Part shown: in pieces, positions 8,742-19,841 of the stretch
Layout: every line of letters begins with the position of its first letter
How positions within the stretch are numbered: the stretch's first letter is position 1
Source of the DNA: Candidatus Woesearchaeota archaeon
GTDB taxonomy: Archaea > Nanobdellota > Nanobdellia > Woesearchaeales > UBA9642
NCBI GenBank assembly: GCA_013330595.1
Contig: DUIB01000063.1
Span: 1 to 51,204, forward strand
Direction: 5' to 3'
DNA length: 51,204 nt
Notes under the pieces: generated by a model
What the model saw: the letters and a program-made list of their open reading frames with translations, nothing else
Database searches by the model: none
What the model was told of the DNA's origin: nothing
Program-made: the position numbers and the translations under genes

Positions 8742-9479
8742 TTAGTCATTCTCAATTCTCGGAGCTAATATGAACATCATCTGGATCTTATCCAGCTCTT
8801 TATATTCTAGTTTCAATGGATAATCCTTGTTGAATGAGATCTCTACAGTTGATGCGATCTTTGATCCTTGGATCATCTTCTTTAGATATTCTATTGAATA
8901 TTTCGATTTGACTTTTTCTTCTGCCTTTATTGAAACATTCTCTTCTGGCTTTATTTCAACAGTTGCCTTGCTTGAATCTCCTGAAGCAGAAACTATGAAC
9001 TTTTTCTCTTCTGCCTGGAATGATACTGATTCTGCTATGATCTCAACATCCTCAATAGCATCATTAAGCATTCCTGACGGGCACTTAATTACAGTCTTGA
9101 ATTTCAGTTCAGGAACTTTCTGCTCTTTTTCTTCCAGATCAATCAATGGCAGATAGAATGTCCTTACAGTATTTCCTTGTAATGTTATCTTTAACTTATT
9201 TTCAGCTAATTCAAGAACAAGATTATCATTTGCCTTTATTCTTCTTAGCACTTGCTTAAGATTATTTAAGTTCAGGGAAATTACAGTATCTTCTTTGACT
9301 GTATACTCAACAAATGAGCTGCTCAATAATCTGAAAACTACCATTGCCACATTGGCAGGATCCATGGCAATCATCTCTATAGAATCCTTCTTGACCTTGA
9401 ATTTTGCCTCATTGACAAGATCATTGATTATTGTTATAGGCTCTTTAATTAGTTTTGTTTCAGCTAGCACAAGTTTCAT
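8742..9479 (-). CDS. pcn: DNA polymerase sliding clamp (PCNA)
   Basis: 245 aa; DSIEMIAMDPANVAMVVFRL and C-terminal FILAPRIEND. Confidence 0.95.
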   Translation of the reverse strand: MKLVLAETKLIKEPITIINDLVNEAKFKVKKDSIEMIAMDPANVAMVVFRLLSSSFVEYTVKEDTVISLNLNNLKQVLRRIKANDNLVLELAENKLKITLQGNTVRTFYLPLIDLEEKEQKVPELKFKTVIKCPSGMLNDAIEDVEIIAESVSFQAEEKKFIVSASGDSSKATVEIKPEENVSIKAEEKVKSKYSIEYLKKMIQGSKIASTVEISFNKDYPLKLEYKELDKIQMMFILAPRIEND

Positions 9480-9536
9480 ATTTACACCCCAACTATAGTT
9501 ATAATTGAGAGAACTCTTAAGGATTTAAAAATTTGA

Positions 9537-11819
9537 CTATTGATGAGCTTGGGCAAGTAATTCTTCAATCGACTCCCATCTTTCCTGTCTTCCTGTAAGC
9601 AAATAATTACACCTGAAATCAAGTGTGCTGTTAGCATAGCATCTATTACATAAATCCTCAGTATAAGTCTCCCTGCATTTCATGCCTAACTTTTCATTTA
9701 ATCCAAACAAATGCTTATTCATCACCCATTCAATAATCCAATCTGTTTTAATATCTCTCATGAAACCACTATTTAGCATTATCTCCTTTATTCTTATCTT
9801 TTCATGACGATAATTTCCCTTGTCAATCAACGGTTTTTTGGTGTAAAAACTCCGTAAGAACTCTTTCGTATCAGTCCCTGAGATAGTATCTAAATACTTA
9901 GTAGAACTAAAAGGTGTTTGAACTATGACAGTGTAAATCCTGTCTGCATCTAATTTTAAGCCATTAATAACCATTAGTCCATATCTTGATGCCTGCTTAA
10001 AAAAATATTGGACAGGATAATATCTTGCAACTCTTCTTTTGAAATCAATTATTATTGGATTATCTCCTGTAATTGCTACAGCATCTGGTCTTCCCCCATC
10101 ATCAATAGTAACATCTTGCTCCTGCAATCCTTCTATCTTATCGATAGTCATAGCAAATAACGGATTATTTGATTTGGACAATCTTTTCTCCAGTTCATCG
10201 ACAGCAAGATTCCAATCATGCTGCGTAGGCTTATAATAATTTTTTATTGGAACCTCGCAATATTTGCTCCTATCCATAGGCTCAATACCTAGTTTATCAA
10301 GAAAATATTTTTGATCTTCTCCTAATTCATTTGCTATTTTATGTCTTATGCTTCCACTAATGGCTTCATCATTCTTCTCAATCTCAAAAGGGTATTCTCT
10401 CTCCATAACGTTTATATACTTAATAAAAGGGCATTCATGTGAAGTGTTGCTAGGCCTTGTCATTCGTATGGAATCATTGAATAATAAACTTATATCTAAT
10501 GGCTTGACCATTTCTTTTTTTGTTTTCTGCCAGCTCTTATCAGCATTCTTATCTGCATGAACAGGAAAATTATTCTCATTCAAGAAATAGATAATGACCT
10601 CTATTGGGGATATTCTGACTTGATATTTAATTATATCATCTTCAAGCTTCTTGACCATAGAATAGGGGATTTCACTTAACTCTCCCTCAATATCTTTTAC
10701 ATCCCCTCCTGCATATATGTAAGGGTATTTGGATGATGTGAACAATTCATGTCTTTCATGAAAGGCTTTTTGCTTAATAATCACAGCTTCATTACTATTG
10801 CCATATTTGGCATTAAGCCATCCTGATAATCTGTTTAAGGCCTGAGGTTCCAATACTCCTCTTATAGGGATATTTTTTGTATCCTGCAATAGTTTTACTC
10901 CGATAATATGTTTTTCTAACTCAGGAAGATTGTTCCTTATTATTCCTTCTATCAGGTCATTAGCTATGTTTCCTTGAGTCATAAAACCATCATAAACCCG
11001 GATATTTAATTCCTTAAGTATAGAAGAGTATTTTTGTTTGAGAATCTCTCTATTAAGAGAAATTGCAGTATCGCAGAGCCTCTTAAAATCATCCATGCTA
11101 GGAACATTGAATATCGTGTCTTGATATTTACTTTTATAGGTATAGTATAATGTCTCTAGATAATAAGGCTCTTTATTAACTTGCTCATTGAATTTCTTTA
11201 TAGAAAAAACTGATTCAGCAACATTATAATTTTCAAGTCTTTGATCATCATCATAATATCTCTCATAATCTCCCAGCAATGATTTGTGTTTTTTTTCAAG
11301 CCAAGAATTAATACTCACTATACTATCGCTGAATGGATTGATGATCTTCGTTCCTTCCTGGCCTGTCTGTATCATAAATGGGAATTCAAAAGGCGCATGT
11401 CTGAAAAACACTATATTCTCAATTCCTTGTTTGACAACAGGATTATATTTATCATAGATCTCCATTAAATATGTGGCAAAATCTGTTTTTGTGCAGAAAT
11501 CATCTGTGTTGACATGCTTAAAAAATCCTAATGGACTTTCCAGGCCAAGATTAAACATTCCAAGCCAAACAATATCATTATTCTTAATGATATCAATATT
11601 CTCAGCCACAGATTCCTGCAACAATAGATATTTCTCCATAATGCCAACAAAGTTTCTTTCCTCTTGCCTATCTGTTGCCTGGTCAATCAGAAACTCTATA
11701 TTGTCTTTTTTTACGCCCTTTGGATCTAATTTTGTTGAATCAACCCATATCTTATGAGTGTATATTAGCCTAGAAAGAGTGCTTATCGGATTAGATAATG
11801 AGTATATAGATGCAAGCAT
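9537..11819 (-). CDS. Cas4/RecB-like PD-(D/E)XK nuclease, predicted Fe-S
   Basis: GSIRHKIANEL, GGRPDAVAITGDNPIIIDFKRR (nuclease core), QASRYGLMV; one upstream Cys (ECPFIKYINV) and C-terminal Cys trio (LCNRCYANSTLDFRC). Confidence 0.75.
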   Translation of the reverse strand: MLASIYSLSNPISTLSRLIYTHKIWVDSTKLDPKGVKKDNIEFLIDQATDRQEERNFVGIMEKYLLLQESVAENIDIIKNNDIVWLGMFNLGLESPLGFFKHVNTDDFCTKTDFATYLMEIYDKYNPVVKQGIENIVFFRHAPFEFPFMIQTGQEGTKIINPFSDSIVSINSWLEKKHKSLLGDYERYYDDDQRLENYNVAESVFSIKKFNEQVNKEPYYLETLYYTYKSKYQDTIFNVPSMDDFKRLCDTAISLNREILKQKYSSILKELNIRVYDGFMTQGNIANDLIEGIIRNNLPELEKHIIGVKLLQDTKNIPIRGVLEPQALNRLSGWLNAKYGNSNEAVIIKQKAFHERHELFTSSKYPYIYAGGDVKDIEGELSEIPYSMVKKLEDDIIKYQVRISPIEVIIYFLNENNFPVHADKNADKSWQKTKKEMVKPLDISLLFNDSIRMTRPSNTSHECPFIKYINVMEREYPFEIEKNDEAISGSIRHKIANELGEDQKYFLDKLGIEPMDRSKYCEVPIKNYYKPTQHDWNLAVDELEKRLSKSNNPLFAMTIDKIEGLQEQDVTIDDGGRPDAVAITGDNPIIIDFKRRVARYYPVQYFFKQASRYGLMVINGLKLDADRIYTVIVQTPFSSTKYLDTISGTDTKEFLRSFYTKKPLIDKGNYRHEKIRIKEIMLNSGFMRDIKTDWIIEWVMNKHLFGLNEKLGMKCRETYTEDLCNRCYANSTLDFRCNYLLTGRQERWESIEELLAQAHQ

Positions 11820-11906
11820 TTTCTCCCAACCAATTATGATTTTTTAACTACTTTCAAATAAATAATAATTCGATAACTATATATACTATATATATTTTTT
11901 GCTTAT

Positions 11907-14414
11907 ATGCTCTTAACCCATGTAGAAATAAAAGGCCAGAAGATAGATACAGAGAAAATTATATTTTATGGAAGAAATAATGATGGCTTGGAGAAGTTAG
12001 AAGAAGAGATATATAGTTTCAATACATTGTTCAATGACCTGAGACCGACAAAGGTTTTCGCACTATCATATTCTACATCAGAAGATGTCCTTAAAAAAAG
12101 ATTAATTGACCTTGAATCAAACCAGGCCTTCAAAAAACTAAATTTCAAAACAATAAAAAAAGATGAGAATTATATTATTTATGCTGAAGGCAACACAAAA
12201 ATATTGAAAAAATTGCCTGCATATTTCAAGATAAAGCCAGGTTCCAATAACTTCTCAAGTGTTGAATTGCTAAGAAAGCAACTCAGATTCCCATTTTCAT
12301 TAATAAAGAAGCATAATGCTATCTGGATGGTTGATAGGCAATTGTCATTAGATGAATTCCTGATGCTTAATTCAGCTTCATTAGACAGTGAATTCATGCA
12401 TTGGGAAAAAGAGAAAAAAGTAGATTACCTAAATAACAGCAGAGAACAGAAAATGGATTTCTTAACAAACACATATAATATTTTAACAGGACAAGAGAGT
12501 GAAGATGAATTAACAAAAAAGATAGTAGATTTTTTTAATGAAAATAAAGGTAAACAGGGAATAATTGATAAGCCCCTGTCTGTTTCATTGGCAATCAATA
12601 AAAAAAATATCCGAATCGATGCCGACAATAAAATGAATTACGATCTTTGCATCGATAAAGTCTATCATTTATGCCATCTGGGGGAAGAATCTCAAGATAT
12701 GATGATGGATCTGGCTACGGGAAAAACTAATGTCATATTCATCAAAAACCAAGATGAATTAGAGATGATAAAGAGATTGAATTTGGCTGTTGAGAAAGAA
12801 AAAATACTGATCTTTCTGACACAAAACGGGCCAAAATATGATCTTCCAAAATTAAGAGAATTTGGCCTGAAATTTTTCAATGAAATGCCTGAGATAAAGA
12901 GTTCTGCAGGATTCTTTTATCAGACAATCATAAAAGGAAATATAATACTTGACTTAGCATCTTATTCTCAAAATTATTTTCCATGGACCATAGATAATAA
13001 ATATGCGACAATCATAAAGCTGATAACTGGAATGGATTTTGAAAAAAGCATCACATATGATGATCAGACAAGATTGACTCTCGAAGCAATCCTTGGAAAT
13101 AATGAATCTATAAAAATCATGAGGAAATATGATGTTGAGGATGTAACAGGAATGTCTATGACTGAAAAATATATCCTGCCGATGATATACTTTAAGAGCA
13201 AGATAGCAAGAACAAGTCCAGAAGTGATCAATGTGACATCAAAGGCAAATTGGGCATTGGATCTTTACAGGTATGAGTATCTGCTTGAAGGAAAAGGTTT
13301 CTGGACAGTAACAAAATATAAAGAATATAACAAGTTTCAAACATTCGATAAATTCAAAAAATTAGTGAAAGAATATGAATCAATGAGGGAAAAACCTAAG
13401 AGAATAAATGTTGTGAAAAATTTCACCCGCGGGGCATTGTTCTACATTGCTCCTTTTACATCAATTCATCACCACGAGATACAAAAAAAAACAGCGATAA
13501 AGGAGGCTTTTGATTATCTGAAAAGGCCCGATGCCACAAATCTGGAGAAGATCGATCTGATTTTGACAATAGAAGAAGGCTATTTAAAGCCATATCTATT
13601 TGATAATTCTTTAAACAAAAGTTCCCGTGAAAAAGATATTGTCAACCAATTCAGAAATCTTGTAAGAGCATTTCCCCCTATAAATAATAATGATAACTAT
13701 TATTGCTTCAAAATCAGAGATTCAGAACATCCTTATTTCAAGGAAAATATGAAAGGATTAGGAATAGAACTTTCCAGAGGAAAATTCTTTAATGTAAAAA
13801 AAGGTTCATTTATATTGTATGATGAAAGAAATTTCTACAAGAAGGATATTGATGCCAAAGGAAAAGCAGGATACAAAACTATTTATCAGCAGGAGCTAAT
13901 TCATGATTATATAGAATTATTATTCAAGAAAGGCCCTGATGAAGCTATTAAGACAATTGTTGAATTCTTCAAAAAGCTTAACAATAATTCTTTGGATAGA
14001 AACAAAATGATTTATTTTAAAGAAAGCATGATAAAGGATTATTTTGATTATTCAAGTTATGCTCAACAGCAAGAGAGAGTTCAAGCATATATTGAATTAG
14101 GATTAAAAAAAGATGAAAAGGCGGCATTTTTTAAATTAGGCAAGGTACATGTGCCTTTAGAGCATTTTGAGCAAATGCCAGATAGTTATATTTTTAGCGA
14201 TAAGATAAAAGATCAGCTTATACAGGATTATCTAGGAACTATTGAAAAACGTAATATCAATATGCAAGAAGGCAAGATAGGAAAATATATTCAACCATTG
14301 GCTAAGTATTATGGATTAAATAAAAATTTATTTTCTAGATTCATATTAGCAGGGGATTATGAGAGCATAGTTCATAACAAGAAAGACCTGTTCTCAGATA
14401 TATTTAAAGAGTAA
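11907..14414 (+). CDS. Divergent, apparently inactivated PolB-like protein
   Basis: 835 aa; NGPKYDLPKL resembles exo II, YDVED resembles exo III, TSKANWALDLYRYEYLLEGKGF resembles the post-exo region; canonical pol motifs DxxSLYPS and DTDS absent. Confidence 0.55.
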   Translation: MLLTHVEIKGQKIDTEKIIFYGRNNDGLEKLEEEIYSFNTLFNDLRPTKVFALSYSTSEDVLKKRLIDLESNQAFKKLNFKTIKKDENYIIYAEGNTKILKKLPAYFKIKPGSNNFSSVELLRKQLRFPFSLIKKHNAIWMVDRQLSLDEFLMLNSASLDSEFMHWEKEKKVDYLNNSREQKMDFLTNTYNILTGQESEDELTKKIVDFFNENKGKQGIIDKPLSVSLAINKKNIRIDADNKMNYDLCIDKVYHLCHLGEESQDMMMDLATGKTNVIFIKNQDELEMIKRLNLAVEKEKILIFLTQNGPKYDLPKLREFGLKFFNEMPEIKSSAGFFYQTIIKGNIILDLASYSQNYFPWTIDNKYATIIKLITGMDFEKSITYDDQTRLTLEAILGNNESIKIMRKYDVEDVTGMSMTEKYILPMIYFKSKIARTSPEVINVTSKANWALDLYRYEYLLEGKGFWTVTKYKEYNKFQTFDKFKKLVKEYESMREKPKRINVVKNFTRGALFYIAPFTSIHHHEIQKKTAIKEAFDYLKRPDATNLEKIDLILTIEEGYLKPYLFDNSLNKSSREKDIVNQFRNLVRAFPPINNNDNYYCFKIRDSEHPYFKENMKGLGIELSRGKFFNVKKGSFILYDERNFYKKDIDAKGKAGYKTIYQQELIHDYIELLFKKGPDEAIKTIVEFFKKLNNNSLDRNKMIYFKESMIKDYFDYSSYAQQQERVQAYIELGLKKDEKAAFFKLGKVHVPLEHFEQMPDSYIFSDKIKDQLIQDYLGTIEKRNINMQEGKIGKYIQPLAKYYGLNKNLFSRFILAGDYESIVHNKKDLFSDIFKE

Positions 14415-14445
14415 ATTTTTTAAATAGCCGATATTTCAACTGATA

Positions 14446-16188
14446 ATGCCAGACAAATGGAACCTATTGGATATTCTCAGCAATCAGTCAACAGATCAGA
14501 TTGAAGCATTATTGAAGAAGGATGTTGATCAGTTTGAGAGTTATAAGAAGATCCTTAATTCTATAGATGAGAAGAAGATGCTTGAGATCCTTGAACTAAA
14601 GGAAAGGATCTATGAAAGTATGAGTAAGCTTGAGAATTATTATGCAATGAGGTTTTATGAAAACGTAAAGGATTCAGAGGCATCAGCAAAATTATCCTAT
14701 CTAAAACAATTGCATACAGATCTCAGCAATAGGATAATGTTTTTCTCATTATGGTTCATGAAACTTGATGATAACACAGCAAAAAAGTTCGTTGAATCAA
14801 AGATACTTGCAAGATTTAAGCATTATTTTGAAAGAATAAGACAATTAAAGGAGCATACTAAATCAGAGGAGATAGAACAGATAATTAACCTTAAAAACAT
14901 CACTTCTGGAAGTTTTTTTGATGTATATGAAATAATGACAAGCTCTTTTGAATATGATTTCAATGGAAAAAAACTTACTTCTGAAGCTATGATAAGCAAG
15001 TACAGAGATATTGATCCTAAAATAAGAAAACAGGCTTATGATATTTTACTCGGAAAATATCGAGAGCACAAAGCAGAGCTTTATGAGATATACAAAAATA
15101 TTGTCTTAGATTGGACTAATGAAGATTTGAAGATAAGAAATTACAATAAATCAATAAGCTCAAGAAACATGAGCAATGATCTTGATGATTCAACTGTTGA
15201 TGCCGTGTTAGATGTTGTAAGAGAGAATTCAAAGTTATGGCATAGATACTTCCAGTTAAAATACAAGATACTATCGAAAAAAAGAAAATTTCCATATTCA
15301 AGATGTCACATCTATGCTCCTTATGAGGTGAAATTAAAGAGTTATGATTATGATTATTGCAAAAAATATGTCCTTGAAACATTCAAGCAATTTGATCAAA
15401 GATTCTTTGATGCAGCAAATGAAATATTCAAGGCAAAGCATGTCCATAGTCATCCTCAAAAAAATAAGAGAGGAGGGGCATTCTGCAATATAATCACTAA
15501 CAAGCATGCACCATATGTCTTACTGAATCACACAGATACTATCAGAGACATGTTCACAATAGCTCATGAACTCGGTCATGGAATGCATGACATGTTTTCA
15601 AGAGTCCAGCCAAATTTGTTGCAGCAGCCTCCTTTGCCTATTGCAGAGACAGCATCTGTATTTGGAGAGATGATACTTGCAGATAGGATATTGAAAGAAT
15701 CAAAGAACAATGAAGAGAAAAAATTCATATTAATGAATCTCCTTGACAATGAGTTTGCAACAATTCCTCGACAGGCATTTTTTGTGATATTTGAAAAGAT
15801 AGCACATGAAAATATCCCTAAAGGCATAACAAAAGAAGAGCTAGACAAGAAATATCTTGAAATACTTAAAGAGCAATTCGGATCAATGGAAATCCCAGAA
15901 GTATTCAAGAATGAATGGAATTATATTCCACACATACACGAAACACCATTCTATTGTTATGCATATGCATTCGGAAATCTACTAGTTTTGTCTTTGTATG
16001 ACATGTATAGAAAACAGGGCAAAGTATTTATCGAGAAATATATCAAATTCCTTTCTTATGGAGGGTCAAGATATCCAAAAGAACTGCTTGCAGGTCTAGG
16101 CATTGACATCAATGACAAAAGATTCTGGCAAAAAGGAATACAAATAATTAAAGAGCAGATAGAGCAGTTGGAAGAATTAAGTAAATAA
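14446..16188 (+). CDS. pepF: M3-family oligoendopeptidase
   Basis: HELGHGMHDMFSR zinc motif and downstream PIAETASVFGE. Confidence 0.93.
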   Translation: MPDKWNLLDILSNQSTDQIEALLKKDVDQFESYKKILNSIDEKKMLEILELKERIYESMSKLENYYAMRFYENVKDSEASAKLSYLKQLHTDLSNRIMFFSLWFMKLDDNTAKKFVESKILARFKHYFERIRQLKEHTKSEEIEQIINLKNITSGSFFDVYEIMTSSFEYDFNGKKLTSEAMISKYRDIDPKIRKQAYDILLGKYREHKAELYEIYKNIVLDWTNEDLKIRNYNKSISSRNMSNDLDDSTVDAVLDVVRENSKLWHRYFQLKYKILSKKRKFPYSRCHIYAPYEVKLKSYDYDYCKKYVLETFKQFDQRFFDAANEIFKAKHVHSHPQKNKRGGAFCNIITNKHAPYVLLNHTDTIRDMFTIAHELGHGMHDMFSRVQPNLLQQPPLPIAETASVFGEMILADRILKESKNNEEKKFILMNLLDNEFATIPRQAFFVIFEKIAHENIPKGITKEELDKKYLEILKEQFGSMEIPEVFKNEWNYIPHIHETPFYCYAYAFGNLLVLSLYDMYRKQGKVFIEKYIKFLSYGGSRYPKELLAGLGIDINDKRFWQKGIQIIKEQIEQLEELSK

Positions 16189-16209
16189 ATGCGAATGTTA
16201 AAATATTAA

Positions 16210-17088
16210 TTGATAAAAATGCAGAATAAAAACACCGCTTTGATATATGCTTTGATTGCCATAATTCTTTGGGGAACTGTTGCTGCGGCCTCTAAACTTA
16301 TGCTTAAAACCATCACCAATTTTCAGTTAATGTTTTTTGTCGCGCTTTTCTCAACTATTTCAACTCTCGGAATTGTTGTCTTTTCCAGAAAAATAAGTGA
16401 AGTAACTAAATTAATAAAAGAAAATTTGTTGTCCATCATCACATTAGGTTTTATAGGCTTAGGAATTCAGCAATTCTTAATTTTTACAGCCTTTGCAAAT
16501 GCTCCGGCAGCACAAGTTAATGTTTTAAACTATATGTGGCCAATTTTTATTTTAGTTCTATCAGTTTTTATTCTAAAAGAGAAACCTTCCCTAAAAATAA
16601 TGATAGCGTTTCTTTTAGGAATCATCGGGGTATATATTGTAATAACAAAAGGTCAACTCTTTTCCTTGCAAATTCATTATTTTTATGGATACTTATTAGC
16701 TTTAGGTGCTGCTTTCTGTTGGGCGCTATTCTCCACATTAAATAAAACCAAGAATTATGAACCTATTGGCGCTAGTTTCTTATTTAATCTTACAGGATTA
16801 ATTTTTATGACGATAATAATGTTTTTTACGAAATCATCATTTAATATTACTACAAATGAAATCATAGGAACTTTTTATATAGGATTATTCCCGACAGCCA
16901 TAGGCTTTATTTTGTGGGTAAAGGCATTAAAATTAGGAAAAACTTCAATTATCGCCAATCTTGGTCATTTAACTCCTTTTATTTCGTTAATCTTCATTTA
17001 TATAATCCTAAAAGAAACAATCCTTATCAGCGAAGTGATAGGATTAATTATAATTGTGTCTGGAATTTTATTACAATTAAAGAAATGA
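16210..17088 (+). CDS. EamA/DMT-family transporter
   Basis: About 10 hydrophobic segments in two repeats; IILWGTVAAASKL start. Confidence 0.85.
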   Translation: MIKMQNKNTALIYALIAIILWGTVAAASKLMLKTITNFQLMFFVALFSTISTLGIVVFSRKISEVTKLIKENLLSIITLGFIGLGIQQFLIFTAFANAPAAQVNVLNYMWPIFILVLSVFILKEKPSLKIMIAFLLGIIGVYIVITKGQLFSLQIHYFYGYLLALGAAFCWALFSTLNKTKNYEPIGASFLFNLTGLIFMTIIMFFTKSSFNITTNEIIGTFYIGLFPTAIGFILWVKALKLGKTSIIANLGHLTPFISLIFIYIILKETILISEVIGLIIIVSGILLQLKK

Positions 17089-17090
17089 TC

Positions 17091-18410
17091 CTATTTTATA
17101 TTTATCTTTGCCCCGTTTCTCAATAAGAATACGTTCTTATTCTCTCTGTAGCCTAGCTCTTCTGCCAATTCTAGGAATTGTTCTGTTGTCGCGATCTCTG
17201 AATGTGTTGGGATGAGGTTTTTTGGATTGATCATGTTTATTAGGTCTCTTGCATCCTCTCTTGCTCCATGTCCAGAAACGTGGATGTCCCTGAATATCCT
17301 GACTCTTTTCTTTTTCAGTTCATTCTCCATCTTTTCCCTGTTCTTGATGTTTTCCTCTCCAGGAATTATTGTGCAGGAAAATATTACTATGTCTTCTTTC
17401 TTAAAATTAAAATAATTATTGAATATCATTCTTGCAAGAACAGATTTTGGCTCTCCTTGATGGCCTGTAACAATGAAGACATAATCCTCTGGCTTTTTGC
17501 ATTTTTTTAAGAATGTCTGGATTTGATGCCTGTATTTAATGATCTTTCCTGTTTTTGAGAATTCAATTACTTTAATATTCTCTCCTGCCCTGATATATTT
17601 TTCAAGACTTCTTCCGAGGAATACAACTTTCCTGTTTAATTGCTTGGCAAATTCCAAAATTGATTTTATTCTTGCTAAATGACTTGAGAATGTTGAAACA
17701 ATCATTGCCTTGCCATTGCTATTAGTACTTATCATGACTTCTCTTAACAATTCTTTTGCAACAGATTCAGAAGGAGTCTTAATAGGCTTATTTGCATATA
17801 ATGAGTCCATTATCATGACTTTGACATTGCTCAATTGTTTCATCCTGCCAATATTGCTCTTTAATCCAAGAGTTGGCTGATTGTCTAGCTTGAAATCATT
17901 TGCATAAACTATTGAGCCGTATTTTGTGTGTATGACAACCATTGCTGTATGAATTATTGAGTGTGTTATGCTTATGAATTCTATCTTGATATTATCAGAC
18001 ACCTTGAATATCGAGTTTACTTCATGAGCTACTAATTTATTATTGATCTTGATCTCTTTATCCTCTAATAAGACTTTTAAAACTTCTATCGTATAAGGAG
18101 TTCCATGAATTGGGCATTTGAATTTTGATGCAAGAAAAGGTGCTGCACCAATATGATCGAGATGTGCATGGCTGATGCATATTGCTTTCACCATAGGCAT
18201 CCAATGCTCAATCTCAGTAATATCAGGAACAGCCTCTATCTCAATAAGTTTCTTATAAGAAAGATCAACCTCATCCTCATCCTGGGTGTAATGAATATAA
18301 TTCTGCAAATGCAATCCAAGATCAAGAACAATGACTTCATCATCGACCTTTACTGCAGTACAATTCCTTCCAACCTCTCTATAACCGCCAACAGGCATTA
18401 TTTCTATCAT
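17091..18410 (-). CDS. rnj: Ribonuclease J (metallo-beta-lactamase/beta-CASP)
   Basis: SHAHLDHIGAAPFLASKF, VTGHQGEPKSVLARM, HVSGHGAREDARDLI, PTHSE. Confidence 0.93.
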   Translation of the reverse strand: MIEIMPVGGYREVGRNCTAVKVDDEVIVLDLGLHLQNYIHYTQDEDEVDLSYKKLIEIEAVPDITEIEHWMPMVKAICISHAHLDHIGAAPFLASKFKCPIHGTPYTIEVLKVLLEDKEIKINNKLVAHEVNSIFKVSDNIKIEFISITHSIIHTAMVVIHTKYGSIVYANDFKLDNQPTLGLKSNIGRMKQLSNVKVMIMDSLYANKPIKTPSESVAKELLREVMISTNSNGKAMIVSTFSSHLARIKSILEFAKQLNRKVVFLGRSLEKYIRAGENIKVIEFSKTGKIIKYRHQIQTFLKKCKKPEDYVFIVTGHQGEPKSVLARMIFNNYFNFKKEDIVIFSCTIIPGEENIKNREKMENELKKKRVRIFRDIHVSGHGAREDARDLINMINPKNLIPTHSEIATTEQFLELAEELGYRENKNVFLLRNGAKINIK

Positions 18411-18511
18411 TAACCCACAGCTGTAGTATATAGTTTAAAAATTTGTCTATTTATCGCTTTTTGCAAAAATTTAAAAAGAATAAAAATATTGAACATCATC
18501 GAGGTGTTATT

Positions 18512-19801
18512 ATGAAAAATATATTATTGATATTTTTTGTTCTTGCAGTAGTAGGAGGATTTGCTTTTGCAGAAAGAGGTGGATCCGGCAATTCGAATAA
18601 TTCAACCACTGAGTGCGTGATTAATGATGACTGCGATGCAGATGAGATTTGCATAGATGGAGAGTGTGAAGACAATGATCTTGGGAATAGATCCAGTGAA
18701 AATGAATGCACTGCAGATACAGACTGCACAAATGGAAAAGTGTGCATCAATGGTGAATGCGAGAGATTTGAAAACGAAACAGAAGATAATGATAAGAATG
18801 AAACAGAGGATGAATGCTCTGTCAATACAGATTGCGATGCAGATAAGATTTGTTTAAATGGAGAATGTGAAGATGCTGATGAAAACGAAACAGAAGATAA
18901 TGATGAGAATGAAACAGATGATAATTCAACTGGTAGAGTGAGATGGCTTAAGGATTGTGTTGATGATTCAGCAATGAGGAACTTAAATGAATTAGCAATG
19001 AAATTAAGACAGGCAGAAGTTAGGGGAGATCAGGAAGAGATTATCGAACTTAAAGCACAAATAGAGAAGTTGAACTTAAAAGTCAGAACAAGAACAGAAG
19101 AATGCAAGCAAAGAAACATGAACCTAGGGCTCTTTGTTAGTCAAGCAGTCAAGGATAAGAATGGAAGTGCTTCTGGAATTGTTGAATATTATAAGCTTAA
19201 ACTATCTGAAATATCCCAAGAGGATAATTTGACTTTAAGGCTTGATATGCTTAGGGCATTAAGGCAAGAAGTAGACGCAGAAATAAGAAGCATTATGGAA
19301 AACAAGAGAGAAATCAGACAGGAAGAGATGAAGGATCTTGTTGAAAAATTCGAAATAAGAAGAGACAAGATAAAAGCAGATGATGTTGAGGTTGATTCTG
19401 ATAACAGGACAATAATAACTGAGATCAATGGAAAGGAAGTAGAAATCAAGGTATTGAACAGGCAGATTAAGATAAAAGTTGAAGGAACAGAAGTTGATGC
19501 ATCAGAGATAACGCTTGAAAACAATACTTTATTCTATAATGGGACTGCAATAAAGACATTGCCTTCAGATGCATTGTTCAGATACAAGATAAAAGCCAAA
19601 GAGATGGAGCTTGAACAAAAAGAGGATAGATTGATCTATAAGGTCAAATACGAACAAAGGAAAAAAGTGCTTGGATTGTTCAAGGCAAAGGCACAGAGAG
19701 AAGCTGAGATAGATTCATCTGATGGGAACAAGCTAGAAGATAAAGGCCCATGGTGGATCTTTTTAGCAACCAATGACAAATCTGTAGAGACTGCTGAATA
19801 A
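18512..19801 (+). CDS. Secreted Cys-rich repeat protein with C-terminal coiled-coil region
   Basis: Signal peptide MKNILLIFFVLAVVGGFAFA; three ECxxxxDCDADxICxxGECED modules; internal Met chosen as start of ORF 18443-19801. Confidence 0.75.
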   Translation: MKNILLIFFVLAVVGGFAFAERGGSGNSNNSTTECVINDDCDADEICIDGECEDNDLGNRSSENECTADTDCTNGKVCINGECERFENETEDNDKNETEDECSVNTDCDADKICLNGECEDADENETEDNDENETDDNSTGRVRWLKDCVDDSAMRNLNELAMKLRQAEVRGDQEEIIELKAQIEKLNLKVRTRTEECKQRNMNLGLFVSQAVKDKNGSASGIVEYYKLKLSEISQEDNLTLRLDMLRALRQEVDAEIRSIMENKREIRQEEMKDLVEKFEIRRDKIKADDVEVDSDNRTIITEINGKEVEIKVLNRQIKIKVEGTEVDASEITLENNTLFYNGTAIKTLPSDALFRYKIKAKEMELEQKEDRLIYKVKYEQRKKVLGLFKAKAQREAEIDSSDGNKLEDKGPWWIFLATNDKSVETAE

Positions 19802-19841
19802 TCCATAAGATTTTTATACTAACTTTATTTTTTTATTTCTT

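Noticed and set aside
11966-12880. Minus-strand ORFs inside the PolB-like gene
   Set aside because: Antisense shadow ORFs with low-complexity composition and no promoter or domain support.
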